A DNA stretch of 33,022 nucleotides from Terriglobia bacterium (GCA_020073285.1 JAIQFM010000031.1:1-33022), one strand, 5' to 3'. Positions 15,802 through 24,103 are shown, counted from the first letter of the stretch. Notes: a model not told the origin generated them from the sequence alone. Numbers and translations: made by a program.

Positions 15802-16608
15802 TCACGCCGCGGGATAGATGCCGAGCACCTTCACGAATTCGGCGATCTCCTGGAGATGGGCGAGCGCCTTGCGGGCCGCTTCGTCGTCACCGCGCTGGTA
15901 GTCAATGAAAAAGACGTACTCGAACAGGCGGCCGCGGAAAGGACGGGATTCGATCTTGCTGAGGTCGATATCGCGCAGGGCAAAAACGCTGAGCGACTTG
16001 AACAGGGCTCCGGGCGCGTTCTTCAGCGCGAAGGCGATGGAGGTCTTGTTGGCGCCGCGCACCATGCGGCGAGTGCGGCTGACGAGAAAAAAGCGGGTGA
16101 AGTTCTGCTTGTCGTCTTCCAGTCCGCGCAGCAGGATGCGGCCCTTGTACACGTTGGCAGCGCGGCTGCCGGCGATGGCGGCGGCGTCGCGCAGGTTCTC
16201 CTTAACCACGTGACGAACGCTGCCGGCAGTGTCGTAGAAGGATTCGGGGCGCGCCTGGCGGTGGCGGCGGAAGAACTCGCGGCACTGTTCCAGTGCGACC
16301 GGATGGGAGAAGACGCGCTGGATGTCTTTCAGCTTCACGCCGGGAGCGGCGATGAGGTTGTGGCGGATGCGTAGCCGGAATTCCCGCTGGATGAACGTAT
16401 CGCGCGCCAGCAGCAGGTCAAGGTGCTGTGCCACGGGCCCGGCGAGCGAGTTTTCGATGGGGACGAGCGCGGCGGCGACGCTGCGGGAATCGAGGCGGTC
16501 GAACACCTCGGACGACGTGACACAGGGCACGACCGAGCAGCCGGGCAGAAACGTACGCGCCGCTTCGTCGCTGAAGGAGCCGAGTTCGCCCTGAATGGCA
16601 ACTTTCAT
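15802..16608 (-). CDS. pheA: Prephenate dehydratase PheA (monofunctional, with ACT domain)
   Basis: 268 aa from ATG at 16608; an earlier in-frame codon at 16647 is less likely because MKVAIQGELGSFSDEAA is the usual N-terminus. Converts prephenate to phenylpyruvate in phenylalanine synthesis. The PDT domain covers residues 1-180 with VPIENSLAGPV, SHPVALEQCREFF, YDTAGSV and the catalytic T171-R172-F173 (NFTRFFLVSR). An ACT domain (about 188-262) holds GALFK (200-204) and ESRP (220-223), the motifs for feedback inhibition by phenylalanine. No chorismate mutase domain is fused. Adjacent to exported proteins, with no other aromatic pathway gene nearby. Confidence 0.95.
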   Translation of the reverse strand: MKVAIQGELGSFSDEAARTFLPGCSVVPCVTSSEVFDRLDSRSVAAALVPIENSLAGPVAQHLDLLLARDTFIQREFRLRIRHNLIAAPGVKLKDIQRVFSHPVALEQCREFFRRHRQARPESFYDTAGSVRHVVKENLRDAAAIAGSRAANVYKGRILLRGLEDDKQNFTRFFLVSRTRRMVRGANKTSIAFALKNAPGALFKSLSVFALRDIDLSKIESRPFRGRLFEYVFFIDYQRGDDEAARKALAHLQEIAEFVKVLGIYPAA

Positions 16609-16715
16609 AACCAAACGCTCAGTGGCCGCTGGCCGGGATCGTGGCACGGCTTACGAATTTGTACAACTTTCGGCGTATCGCCCGCACCAGATTCTTCAGG
16701 ACAGGCGAACTTTCT

Positions 16716-17222
16716 TCACAGTGTTTTGCCCATTAGCAGAGCGTCAAGTTTGCCCAAATAGTACCGCGGGATGGTCTTCAAAACGGAATAGCCGCGACCC
16801 TTGTAGAAACGTAGCGCCGGGTCGTTGTCCACCGCAGTCTCCAGGTAAATGGCAGAGCAGCCGGCGTTGCGCAGGCGCTGCTCGCATTCCTCCATCAGCA
16901 GCGAGCCCACGCCGGCGCGCCGGGCTTCAGCAACAACGTCAATGGTCACAATGTGTCCAAGGCCGCGGGGAAGTTTTTGCCCCACCAGAAAGCCGACGAT
17001 GAGGCGCTTCCCTGCCCCGCTCTCGTTCGCTCCCGAGTCGGCACGTTCGGCGACGATGGCAAACGCGCCTGCCATCGCGATGTAGTACGCCAGTTCGCGC
17101 TGCGAGTAGGCGATACCGCGAGTGAAGCACTGCTGATCGATTTCCCACAGCCGGCGGAAGTCGTCGGAATAGTAGTCACGCAGGCTGATGGGCGAGCTTT
17201 TCGGCTCGCGGCGTGCGGGCAT
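16716..17222 (-). CDS. GNAT-family N-acetyltransferase (RimI-like)
   Basis: 168 aa. Acetyl-CoA-dependent transferase. Motif A is IVTIDVVAEARRAGVGSLLMEECEQRL with the pyrophosphate loop RRAGVG; motif B YLETAVDNDPALRFYKGRGYSVLKTIPRYY is typical of RimI/ArdA-like protein N-acetyltransferases. Ala/Ser/Gly-rich residues around 60-72 (ERADSGANESGAGKR) form an inserted loop. The substrate is unknown; ribosomal protein S18 acetylation is one possibility. Flanked by pheA and rlmN on the same strand. Confidence 0.88.
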   Translation of the reverse strand: MPARREPKSSPISLRDYYSDDFRRLWEIDQQCFTRGIAYSQRELAYYIAMAGAFAIVAERADSGANESGAGKRLIVGFLVGQKLPRGLGHIVTIDVVAEARRAGVGSLLMEECEQRLRNAGCSAIYLETAVDNDPALRFYKGRGYSVLKTIPRYYLGKLDALLMGKTL

Positions 17223-17300
17223 ACCTTCAGCGTATCAGGCTGGGTGGTGGAGTAAGAAGCGCCGGAAGCCGGGATCGTCGGCGTGCGAGACTACGCGGCA

Positions 17301-18479
17301 CTATGTACTAATCTGAACGACTTCGGCGCGCTTCAGTTGCCCACAGGCGGCGTAGATGTCGCGCCCTCGAGGACGCCGGATGAAGGTGGGAATGCCGGCG
17401 CGGATCAGCGTTTGCTGGAAGGCATGTACGCGCTCATCGGCTGGTGTCGAGAACGGAATTTCCGGCCCAGGGTTAAGCGCGATCAGGTTGACCTTGGCTT
17501 TGAGCCCACGAATCAACTCCACTACCTCGCGCGCGTTTTGCAGGCTGTCGTTGACCTCGTTGAGCAGCACGTATTCGAACGTGAGGCGCTCGCGGGGTCG
17601 CAGCGGGAACTGGCGCGCAGCGGCGATTAGTTGCTGGAGGTCCCACTTGCGGTTGATCGGCATCACCTGCTCGCGCAGCACGTCATTGGACGCATTGAGC
17701 GAGATGGCGAGCTTAGGGCGCAGAGGTTCGGCGCCCAAGTCCCGGATGCGCGGCACGATGCCGGCGGTAGAGACCGTCATCCTTGATTCCGGGATTCCAA
17801 CCCCAGCCACCAGCAGGCGCACCGCCTTCATAAGATTGTCGTAGTTGAGGAAAGGCTCACCCTGGCCCATGAAAACCAGGTTGATGCGCTCGGATTCGGG
17901 CGGCACCTTCTGGTCCTGCAGCACCCGCAGGACCTGGCCGACAATTTCGCCCGCAGTCAGGTTTCTCAACAGGCCGAGCAGAGCGGTCATGCAGAACTGG
18001 CAATTGACGGCGCAGCCAGCCTGGCTGGAGACGCAGATGGTGGCGCGTTTGAGCCCACTCTGTCTCGCTCCCCCGCTTCGCTTCGGGACAGACTCCGGCG
18101 GGCGAGACGAGGGTTTCGCACCCGACAGTTCTTCCTCGCCGGCTTCACTGCCGTCGCCCTGCTCGCCGTCGTCGCCTTCCGGCATCCAAACGGTCTCGAC
18201 GCTCTGCCCGTCGGCGAAGCCAATCAGGTAGCGCACGGTACCGTCAACGGAAACGAATTTTTTTTCGAGGGATGGAACCCCAGCCACATGTCGTTCCGCC
18301 AGTTGCGCGCGCCAAGATTGTGGCAGCGCCGTGATGTGGTGGAGGCTTTCGACCCGCTGCCGGTATAGAGCGTCAAACAATTGTCGCCCGCGATAAGCAG
18401 GATGGCCCGCATCCACCGCCAGGGCGGTAAGCTCTTGCAGGTCAAGGCCCAAAAGTGCGTCTTGCAGCGCTTCTCTCAT
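17301..18479 (-). CDS. rlmN: Dual-specificity RNA methyltransferase RlmN
   Basis: 392 aa from ATG at 18479. Radical-SAM enzyme that methylates C2 of A2503 in 23S rRNA and A37 in some tRNAs. The cluster cysteines are C156, C160 and C163 (AGCAVNCQFCMTA); the mechanistic C-terminal Cys lies in YAACGQLK; GQGEPFLNYDN, STAGIVPRI, LAISLNASND and the conserved RRPRGRDIYAACGQL are visible. Residues about 102-143, just before RATICVSSQAGC, are an unusual acidic then basic low-complexity insertion, partly encoded by palindromic repeat DNA (18060-18108). The family normally has only a short loop here. Catalytic parts are intact, so activity is expected. Confidence 0.96.
   Translation of the reverse strand: MREALQDALLGLDLQELTALAVDAGHPAYRGRQLFDALYRQRVESLHHITALPQSWRAQLAERHVAGVPSLEKKFVSVDGTVRYLIGFADGQSVETVWMPEGDDGEQGDGSEAGEEELSGAKPSSRPPESVPKRSGGARQSGLKRATICVSSQAGCAVNCQFCMTALLGLLRNLTAGEIVGQVLRVLQDQKVPPESERINLVFMGQGEPFLNYDNLMKAVRLLVAGVGIPESRMTVSTAGIVPRIRDLGAEPLRPKLAISLNASNDVLREQVMPINRKWDLQQLIAAARQFPLRPRERLTFEYVLLNEVNDSLQNAREVVELIRGLKAKVNLIALNPGPEIPFSTPADERVHAFQQTLIRAGIPTFIRRPRGRDIYAACGQLKRAEVVQIST
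18060..18108. repeat. Nested palindromic repeat inside rlmN
   Basis: CTGTC (18060-18064) pairs with GACAG (18087-18091), and GTCTCGC (18062-18068) pairs with GCGAGAC (18102-18108), around a CGCTTCGCTTCGGG core. It lies within the part of rlmN that has no counterpart in the family, encoding a Pro/Ser/Arg/Gly-rich linker. It looks like a captured intergenic (REP-like) element. Confidence 0.6.
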
Positions 18480-18683
18480 GCATCTAAAGGGGGCACGATG
18501 CCCGGCTGTCCCCATTGTATGCGCTGGGGGAAAGCCGGAGCCGTTCCCAGGACAGCTTCAACGAATGGCAGTAAGTGGTTGATTCTACACGGTGAATGTT
18601 TGTGCACGCGGCTGCCCGCGGTGTGTAAGAATCTTGCTAGGGCTTCCGCGCCGGTCCCAGGCGCAGGTTGAGTGGGGCAAGTC

Positions 18684-19961
18684 ATGGTCGAAGAACTCCG
18701 TAGCATTCAGCGCGAGGTGCTGCCCAACGGTCTGATTGTGCTGACCGAGGAGATGCCGCACATCCGGTCCATATCCATTGGCATTTGGATTAAGACCGGA
18801 TCGCGCCATGAAGACCCGGAGTCGAATGGCATCACCCACTTCGTCGAGCACATGGTGTTCAAGGGCACCAAGACCCGCACCGCTGAGGACATTGCCCGGC
18901 AGGTGGACTCGATCGGCGGCAACCTCGACGCCTTCACCGCCAAGGAATGCATCTGCTTCGACATCAAGGTTCTGGACGAGCACCTCCCCATTGCCATGGA
19001 CGTGCTGAGCGACTTGGTTCTCAACCCCGTCTTCGACGCCAAGGACATCGCCCGCGAGCGCGGCGTGATTCTGGAGGAGATCAAGATGGACGAGGACAAC
19101 CCCGACTACCTCGTTCACGAGATCTTTACCCAGAATTTCTGGAAGGACCATCCTCTGGGCAAGCCCATCCTTGGCACCAAGGAGACGGTGAGCCGATTCG
19201 AGCAGGAACTGCTGCTCAACTACTGGCGGCGGTTCTTCATCCCCAACAACATGATTATCTCCGCCGCCGGCAACCTGAACCACGAACGCATGGTCAAGCT
19301 GGTGCAGGAGAAGTTTGCTGGACTGCTGGCGGGCAAGAACGGCTTCTACCAGTCGCCGCCGAAGGTCTCCGCGCGCATCATCATGCGCAACAAGAAAGCA
19401 CTGGAGCAAGTGCAAATTTGCGTCGGTGTGCCCTCCCATCCCGTGTGCCATGAGCACCGTTATGCGGGCTACATCTTGAGCACGGCGCTGGGCGGCGGCA
19501 TGAGCTCGCGCCTGTTCCAGAACATCCGCGAGCGCCAAGGGTTGGCGTACGCGATTTATAGCGAACTGAACCCTTACCGCGATACCGGGTGCCTGTCCAT
19601 CTATGCCGGCACTTCGCGCGCCTCGGCGCCCAAGGTAGTGCAATCGGTGGTGCAGGAATTCCGTAATCTGAAAGCGGAAGCGATTCCGGCGGAAGAACTG
19701 CGCCGCGCCAAGGACCAGCTCAAGGGCAGCCTGATGCTCAGCCTGGAGTCGTCCACCGCGCGCATGTCGAACCTGGCGCGCCAGGAGATGTACTTCGACC
19801 GCTTCATTGGCCTCGACGAAATCGTGAACAGCATCGAAAAGGTCACGTCGGAAGACCTGATCGCGCTGGCCAACGAGTTCTTCAAGCCGGAGTCCATCGC
19901 CGTCACGGTGCTGGGCAATTTGAACGGCCTGAAGATTTCGCGCGATCAGTTGGTGGCCTGA
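18684..19961 (+). CDS. M16-family zinc peptidase (processing-peptidase-like)
   Basis: 425 aa from ATG at 18684 (GGGG 6 nt upstream); a GTG at 18672 would add four residues. Inverted zinc motif HxxEH: H52, E55, H56 in THFVEHMVFKGT, and the third ligand E132 in GVILEEIKMDEDNPDY. The second half is the inactive, barrel-closing M16 domain with ALGGGMSSRLFQNIRERQGLAYAIYSE. Similar to bacterial PqqL/YmxG-type peptidases and to mitochondrial processing peptidase beta subunit. No signal peptide is visible, so the site of action is probably cytoplasmic, though many relatives act on exported peptides. Divergent from rlmN across a 200-bp region where I see no clear promoter. Confidence 0.94.
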   Translation: MVEELRSIQREVLPNGLIVLTEEMPHIRSISIGIWIKTGSRHEDPESNGITHFVEHMVFKGTKTRTAEDIARQVDSIGGNLDAFTAKECICFDIKVLDEHLPIAMDVLSDLVLNPVFDAKDIARERGVILEEIKMDEDNPDYLVHEIFTQNFWKDHPLGKPILGTKETVSRFEQELLLNYWRRFFIPNNMIISAAGNLNHERMVKLVQEKFAGLLAGKNGFYQSPPKVSARIIMRNKKALEQVQICVGVPSHPVCHEHRYAGYILSTALGGGMSSRLFQNIRERQGLAYAIYSELNPYRDTGCLSIYAGTSRASAPKVVQSVVQEFRNLKAEAIPAEELRRAKDQLKGSLMLSLESSTARMSNLARQEMYFDRFIGLDEIVNSIEKVTSEDLIALANEFFKPESIAVTVLGNLNGLKISRDQLVA

Positions 19962-20103
19962 CCCACGGCCCCACGTTCAATCCCAGGATCTTCATCTGCT
20001 CGTCAATTCTTTTGCGAATCACCGCTTCGGCGCGGAGTTCCACCTCCGCTTCCTGTACCTTCCCCAGCCGGCCCGCGCCTCCGTCTTAAACTTGTACGAC
20101 CAG

Positions 20104-20139
20104 TGACAAAATGGGTCATTTAATTGACATAAATTGTCA
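20104..20139. promoter_or_regulatory. Candidate enhancer sites for a PilR/NtrC-type activator
   Basis: TGACAAAATGGGTCA (20104-20118) and the perfect dyad TGACA-TAAAT-TGTCA (20125-20139) lie about 130-165 bp upstream of the sigma-54-type element at 20269. TGTC-containing repeats in an A/T-rich stretch at such a distance are what PilR-type activators bind in Pseudomonas. Assignment is inference. The rest of the 19962-20345 gap holds no gene I can support. Confidence 0.5.
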
Positions 20140-20268
20140 TACACCAACGTCCGGAGGTCATTGTTGGCCGCAAGCCAGTCTTTACAATTCCAGGCTAGGC
20201 GCCTTCAAGGGCTTGGAAATCAGCACCTTTGCGGACGAACCAGCTTATGTACCTGATTGCATAGGTTT

Positions 20269-20284
20269 TGGCACCTCACGTGCG
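20269..20284 (+). promoter_or_regulatory. Sigma-54-type promoter of pilA
   Basis: TGGCACCTCACGTGCG matches the -24/-12 layout: TGGCAC, then GC at the exact 10-bp spacing between the GG and GC dinucleotides (consensus TGGCAC-N5-TTGC; here GTGC). It lies 62 bp upstream of the pilA ATG. Sigma-54 control of major pilins is well known. Confidence 0.7.
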
Positions 20285-20345
20285 ATCACTCTTGTGTCAG
20301 CGCCAAGAACATTAGGAATACTCTGGGATAGGAAAGGGGCAGTCC

Positions 20346-20813
20346 ATGCGTAAACAGAAGGGCTTCTCATTGATCGAGCTGCTGATTGTGGTGGCGATCA
20401 TTCTGATCATTGCCGCGATCGCCATTCCCAACCTGCTGCGCTCGCGCATTGCCGCGAACGAAGCTTCGGCGGTGGGCTCCATCCGCACCATCAACACTTC
20501 GGAAATTACCTACGCTTCCACGTATCCGGACGTCGGTTTTGCCGGTCTCACCGCCCTCGGCGGCGCGGGCGGCACCTCGGCCGGCGCGGGCCTGCTTGAT
20601 TCCGTACTGGGCTGCGCCGCTGGTACTTGCACCAAGAGCGGATATTCGTTCAACGTCGCCACCACCGGCACCGCTCCGATAAGCGCCTACACCGTCGTAG
20701 GTAACCCGTCGAACGCGCAGACCGGTCAGCGGCACTTCTTCTCGGACCAGTCGGGCGTGATTCGCTACAACTCCAGCGCGGCGGCCACCGTCACCGATAG
20801 CCCGCTGCAGTAG
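20346..20813 (+). CDS. pilA: Type IV major pilin-like protein PilA
   Basis: 155 aa. Class III (type IVa) leader MRKQKG cut before F by prepilin peptidase, then the conserved N-terminal helix FSLIELLIVVAIILIIAAIAIPNLL with Glu at position +5. The head domain is rich in Gly, Ala, Ser and Thr, with one likely disulphide (LGCAAGTCTKSGY), and ends QRHFFSDQSGVIRYNSSAAATVTDSPLQ, much like other acidobacterial and deltaproteobacterial pilins. Many Ser/Thr residues could be glycosylation sites; membrane glycosyltransferases follow. AAAGGGG lies 5-6 nt before the ATG. A sigma-54-type promoter and enhancer-like dyads lie upstream and a strong terminator downstream, indicating a monocistronic, highly expressed gene. 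Confidence 0.93.
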   Translation: MRKQKGFSLIELLIVVAIILIIAAIAIPNLLRSRIAANEASAVGSIRTINTSEITYASTYPDVGFAGLTALGGAGGTSAGAGLLDSVLGCAAGTCTKSGYSFNVATTGTAPISAYTVVGNPSNAQTGQRHFFSDQSGVIRYNSSAAATVTDSPLQ

Positions 20814-20863
20814 GCCTGAGCTGAAACCAGTTTGGCGAAGTACCTGGGGGAGGGTACGAGCCG

Positions 20864-20905
20864 GGGAGCAGGAGAAACTCTTCTGCTCCCTAATTAATAT
20901 TTTTT
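20864..20905 (+). terminator. Rho-independent terminator of pilA
   Basis: GGGAGCAG (20864-20871) pairs with CTGCTCCC (20883-20890), with inner GAG/CTC pairs, followed by TAATTAATATTTTTT. Confidence 0.9.
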
Positions 20906-20959
20906 GAGGCACGGAGTGGCACCGCGCCAAAACCATCCATTTGTGCGAAGAGTGAACCG

Positions 20960-22285
20960 ATGCGTCACTGGGCAAATCGTTGCCGTCTTGGCAACTCCTT
21001 AGTGTTGATGGTACTTGTAGGGTTGGCGCTACGTTTGGCACTGATCATCGGGCTGGGTTATTACGACCTCAGTTCGGCGGAAAGTATCTGGCCGTATGCC
21101 CCTCCACAATTCCACTTTGGCTTTGGGTATGAAACCGGCGCCATCGCATACTCGCTTGCCACGGGTCACGGCTTCTCGTCTCCATTTGGCGGCTCGACTG
21201 GCCCTACGGCTTGGCTGGGGCCCCTCTACCCTGCCATGTGCGCCCTTGTATTCAAGGGATTTGGCTGCTTCACTCTGGCATCTGCCATCGTAATTCTGCT
21301 GATCAATGGCGTTTTCTCCGCACTCACCTGTATTCCCATCTGTCGCATCGGCGAACTGACGATGGGCCGCAAGGTGGGTTATTGGTCTGGCTGGATCTGG
21401 TCGACCGGCGTGTACTTCATGGTTTGGCAAACTCAGGTCTGGGAAACGGCCGCTTCCGCGCTCCTGATCAGCGTCCTCTTCCTCGAGTCGCTAAAGCTTG
21501 CGAAACAAACCGACTGGAAACAATGGGCCCGTTTCGGCCTTGTATGGGGAATTGCGGCGCTCACCAATCCGGCTTTATTGGCATTCCTGCCAGCTGCTGG
21601 ACTGTACCCCGCCCTTAAGTTGTGGCGCCGTCATCAACGCTGGTTCGCCCAGGCAGCGGTCTCGGCCGTCGTGTTCGCGGTCGTCATTTCGCCCTGGCTG
21701 ATCCGGAACAGGGCCGTATTCGGTAGCTGGGTATTCATTCGCGGTAATGCCCCATTTGAATTCCACCTCGCCAATTATCACGGAAGCAGCGGCATGGGTT
21801 GGTTCGGCAAGCACCCGAGTTGCAACCGATGGGAATATGCGAAATACAAACAAATGGGAGAACTCGCTTACGTTGCCAGTAAGAAGGAACTGGTTATCGA
21901 TTTCGTGAAGCAGAACCCGCGGGAATTTGCCAGCCTTTGTGCCAATCGAGTGGTCGCGTTCTGGACGGGAACGGCGTTGGACCGCGAATACTCGCGCACA
22001 GAGTGGATTTATCCCAGTTTGTTTGCCCTAATGCTTGGCGGGCTCATCGTGGCCACAGCATGGCGTGCGGATGGCAGTTGGCTTTATTTTGGACTCACGT
22101 TCTGCTATCCAATTACCTACTACTTGGTTTTTCCCCAGCCGCGCTACCGCCACGCCATCGAGCCGGAAATGCTCCTGCTCAGTACCTACTTCGTGTATTT
22201 AGCGCTGCAAGATCTGGCCAAGCGATTTCTGGTCAAAAAGCAATCGCGAGTGGAATTGCAGCCTGCTTTGGTCGATGCCGACTGA
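20960..22285 (+). CDS. Polytopic membrane glycosyltransferase (GT39/PMT-like)
   Basis: 441 aa with about nine to ten hydrophobic helices. The first large extracytoplasmic loop (residues about 32-75) contains a YETGAIAYSLATGHGFSSPFGGSTGPTAWLGPLYP segment like the acceptor/donor loop of GT-C enzymes that use polyprenyl-phosphate sugars (ArnT, PMT, DUF2079-like groups). Later blocks PWLIRNRAVFGSWVFIRGN and PRYRHAIEPEMLLL are typical of the 'ArnT-like glycosyltransferase' families. It starts 146 bp after pilA, behind the pilA terminator, so it may be a pilin or surface-polysaccharide glycosyltransferase; that is inference from position. Base composition is a little lower in GC than its neighbours. 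Confidence 0.75.
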   Translation: MRHWANRCRLGNSLVLMVLVGLALRLALIIGLGYYDLSSAESIWPYAPPQFHFGFGYETGAIAYSLATGHGFSSPFGGSTGPTAWLGPLYPAMCALVFKGFGCFTLASAIVILLINGVFSALTCIPICRIGELTMGRKVGYWSGWIWSTGVYFMVWQTQVWETAASALLISVLFLESLKLAKQTDWKQWARFGLVWGIAALTNPALLAFLPAAGLYPALKLWRRHQRWFAQAAVSAVVFAVVISPWLIRNRAVFGSWVFIRGNAPFEFHLANYHGSSGMGWFGKHPSCNRWEYAKYKQMGELAYVASKKELVIDFVKQNPREFASLCANRVVAFWTGTALDREYSRTEWIYPSLFALMLGGLIVATAWRADGSWLYFGLTFCYPITYYLVFPQPRYRHAIEPEMLLLSTYFVYLALQDLAKRFLVKKQSRVELQPALVDAD

Positions 22286-22331
22286 AGACACAGCAAGTTT
22301 GGCAGTGTCTGGGGAACGGTACGGGCCTAGA

Positions 22332-22358
22332 CACCGGGGAAATCCGGTGCTCTTTCTT
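22332..22358 (+). terminator. Probable terminator of the glycosyltransferase gene
   Basis: CACCGG (22332-22337) pairs with CCGGTG (22344-22349), 6-nt loop, followed by CTCTTTCTT. It lies 47 bp past the stop of the plus-strand glycosyltransferase. Confidence 0.5.
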
Positions 22359-22364
22359 CCAAAC

Positions 22365-22535
22365 CTAAGGCGTCGCGCGGTGTTCAGGCGGCGGAACGGT
22401 GGGATTGTCAAGCCGGGCGCTGAAGAGTCTTTCCACTCGCCGCTGGAAATACTTCAGCGGATAGCTCCACGGGAAGAGGCACCGCCGCTCATTTAGTGCC
22501 CGATAGACGCTGCCGTACGAGGGGTCGCCAATCCC
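22365..22535 (-). other. Open frame continuing past the gtrB-like stop codon
   Basis: Directly after the TGA at 22536-22538, and in the same frame, 56 sense codons follow before a TAG (22365-22367). The predicted residues include RALNERRCLFPWSYPLKYF, with an aromatic-rich composition unlike chance antisense sequence. It could be the remnant of a longer C-terminus, a decayed gene end, or chance. No start codon with a ribosome-binding site is seen. Confidence 0.25.
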
Positions 22536-23507
22536 TCATGAAGACTGTCCAGCAGCCCGCGCAACCGGCAGCGAGGAGCTGATCAGTTCGGAAACCACGT
22601 AAATCGGACGCGCTTTCACTTCCTCGTAGATGCGGCCCACATACTCCCCGATAATGCCGAGGAAAACCAGGTTTACACCCGAGAGAAATGTGATCAGCAC
22701 GGTCAACGCGGTAAATCCCCGCGGTACCTGAAAGGTGGCAAGTCTCGCCACCACGTTGTAGAGCGCGAACAGCGCTGCCAGTGCGATCGCGACTCCGCCG
22801 AGCAGAGCTGCGGCCCGGATCGGCACCACGGAAAACGCAAGCAGCCCATCGGAAGCGAGCTTGAATAGCTTCCATGCGGTGTAGTTGCTGGTGCCCGCGT
22901 TGCGCTCGCCGCGCTCCACACTCACGCCGGTCTGGCGGAAGCCAACCCAGCTCCGGAGTCCTCGAAGGTACCGGTGATGTTCTCTCAATTGCCGCAGGTG
23001 GTCGAGGACACGACGCGACATGAGGCCGAAGTCGCCGGCGTCCAGCGGCAATTCGACCTCGGCGACCTGCGCGGCCAGCCGGTAAAACAGCGCATAGCAC
23101 CAGCGCAGGTAGAACGGCTCTTTACGTTTGACACGTTGCGCGTACACGACGTCGTAGCCAGCGTGAAACCGCTCCAGCAGTTGCGGAATGCATTCTGGGG
23201 GATCCTGCAGGTCACCGTCCATAATAACCGCCGCATCGCCTGTCACGTGGTCGAGCGCGGCGGTGAGCGCCGCCTGGTGGCCGAAATTTCGCGAAAGGGA
23301 GATCACCGTGATACGGGAATCGTCGTGCGCGGCGGCACGGAGCAGTTCCAGGGTGCCATCCCTGCTGCCATCGTCCACCAGGACCAGTTCATGCGGACCG
23401 CCGGCAATCTGGTCGAGCACGACTTTGGCGCGCCGCAGTAGTTCCGCAATGTTCGCCTCCTCATTGTGGAGCGGGGCCACAACGGAGAGGCGGAATTGAG
23501 TGATCAT
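22536..23507 (-). CDS. GtrB/DPM1-like polyprenyl-phosphate glycosyltransferase (GT2)
   Basis: 323 aa. GT-A domain: LSVVAPLHNEEANI, ELVLVDDGSRDGT, SRNFGHQAALTAALDHVTGDAAVIMDGDLQDPPE with the DxD-type metal site, and DAGDFGLMSRRV. Two C-terminal membrane helices (about AALLGGVAIALAALFALYN and LTVLITFLSGVNLVFLGIIGEYVGR) are typical of GtrB and the family that loads sugars onto undecaprenyl phosphate. The lipid-linked sugar would then be used by a GT-C enzyme, two of which flank this gene. The ATG at 23507 overlaps the stop of the methyltransferase gene in an ATGA, so translation is coupled. The ATG is chosen over an upstream in-frame start at 23543. Confidence 0.9.
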   Translation of the reverse strand: MITQFRLSVVAPLHNEEANIAELLRRAKVVLDQIAGGPHELVLVDDGSRDGTLELLRAAAHDDSRITVISLSRNFGHQAALTAALDHVTGDAAVIMDGDLQDPPECIPQLLERFHAGYDVVYAQRVKRKEPFYLRWCYALFYRLAAQVAEVELPLDAGDFGLMSRRVLDHLRQLREHHRYLRGLRSWVGFRQTGVSVERGERNAGTSNYTAWKLFKLASDGLLAFSVVPIRAAALLGGVAIALAALFALYNVVARLATFQVPRGFTALTVLITFLSGVNLVFLGIIGEYVGRIYEEVKARPIYVVSELISSSLPVARAAGQSS

Positions 23508-24103
23508 GATTTTCGTTTTCCTTTGAAGTACAGCATGTCCCAAATCGCCACCCCGCCCAGCCCGACCGGGAATGACTCGAACAGGAGCCGCTCAAAGTGC
23601 TGGGTGAAGATTTCCTTCCAGCGGTCTAACCGCCGCGGATAGTCACCGCGGTCCATGCGCGCCATCAGGCGAGGGAGGCCACGCTCCTCCGGCAACACCA
23701 AATCGATGATGTGGACGTGGCCGTCGTCGGCCATCAAGGTGGCCAGCCGGCTGAGCAGGGTATGGACGCCGGCATCGTCGATATGGTGCAGCAGGCTGTT
23801 GGCAAGCACGAAATCGAACCGCTCGCCGGCAGGAACTTCATACTCCGTGACGTCAGCGATAACGAAGTTCCGCTTGAAGCGGCGGCGTGCACTTTCGATG
23901 TTGGCGCGATTCCTATCAATGCCCAGGTAGTCGCAGTGTGCGAAGAGGTGAGTGTCCGTGCCGGGTCCGCAACCGACATCCAGCACGCGGCGCACGCGCG
24001 CGAGATCGTTATTCTTGAGCAGCGGAGAGAGCTTGGCGCCGGCGAAGGGCGCCATCCAGGCGCGGTACACCGGCGTCCACTCCATCACCTGCTGGATTCT
24101 CAT
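23504..24103 (-). CDS. Class I SAM-dependent methyltransferase
   Basis: 199 aa from ATG at 24103 with AGGTGGAG upstream. Motif I VLDVGCGPGTDTHLF (residues 41-55), acidic end of strand 2 in YLGIDRN, motif II FDFVLANSLLHHIDD and the post-II region GHVHIIDLV. The fold is that of small-molecule or sugar methyltransferases. The start overlaps the stop of the large glycosyltransferase in ATGA, and its own stop overlaps the gtrB-like ATG in ATGA, so all three proteins are made in a fixed ratio. It may methylate a lipid-linked sugar; this is inference. Confidence 0.88.
   Translation of the reverse strand: MRIQQVMEWTPVYRAWMAPFAGAKLSPLLKNNDLARVRRVLDVGCGPGTDTHLFAHCDYLGIDRNRANIESARRRFKRNFVIADVTEYEVPAGERFDFVLANSLLHHIDDAGVHTLLSRLATLMADDGHVHIIDLVLPEERGLPRLMARMDRGDYPRRLDRWKEIFTQHFERLLFESFPVGLGGVAIWDMLYFKGKRKS

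Noticed and set aside
20111-20353. 80-codon plus-strand ORF upstream of pilA
   Set aside because: It spans the enhancer-like sites and the sigma-54 promoter and overlaps the pilA start; no ribosome-binding site or domain.
22275-22496. Plus-strand ORF overlapping the end of the membrane glycosyltransferase
   Set aside because: It runs through the terminator hairpin and lacks protein-like composition.
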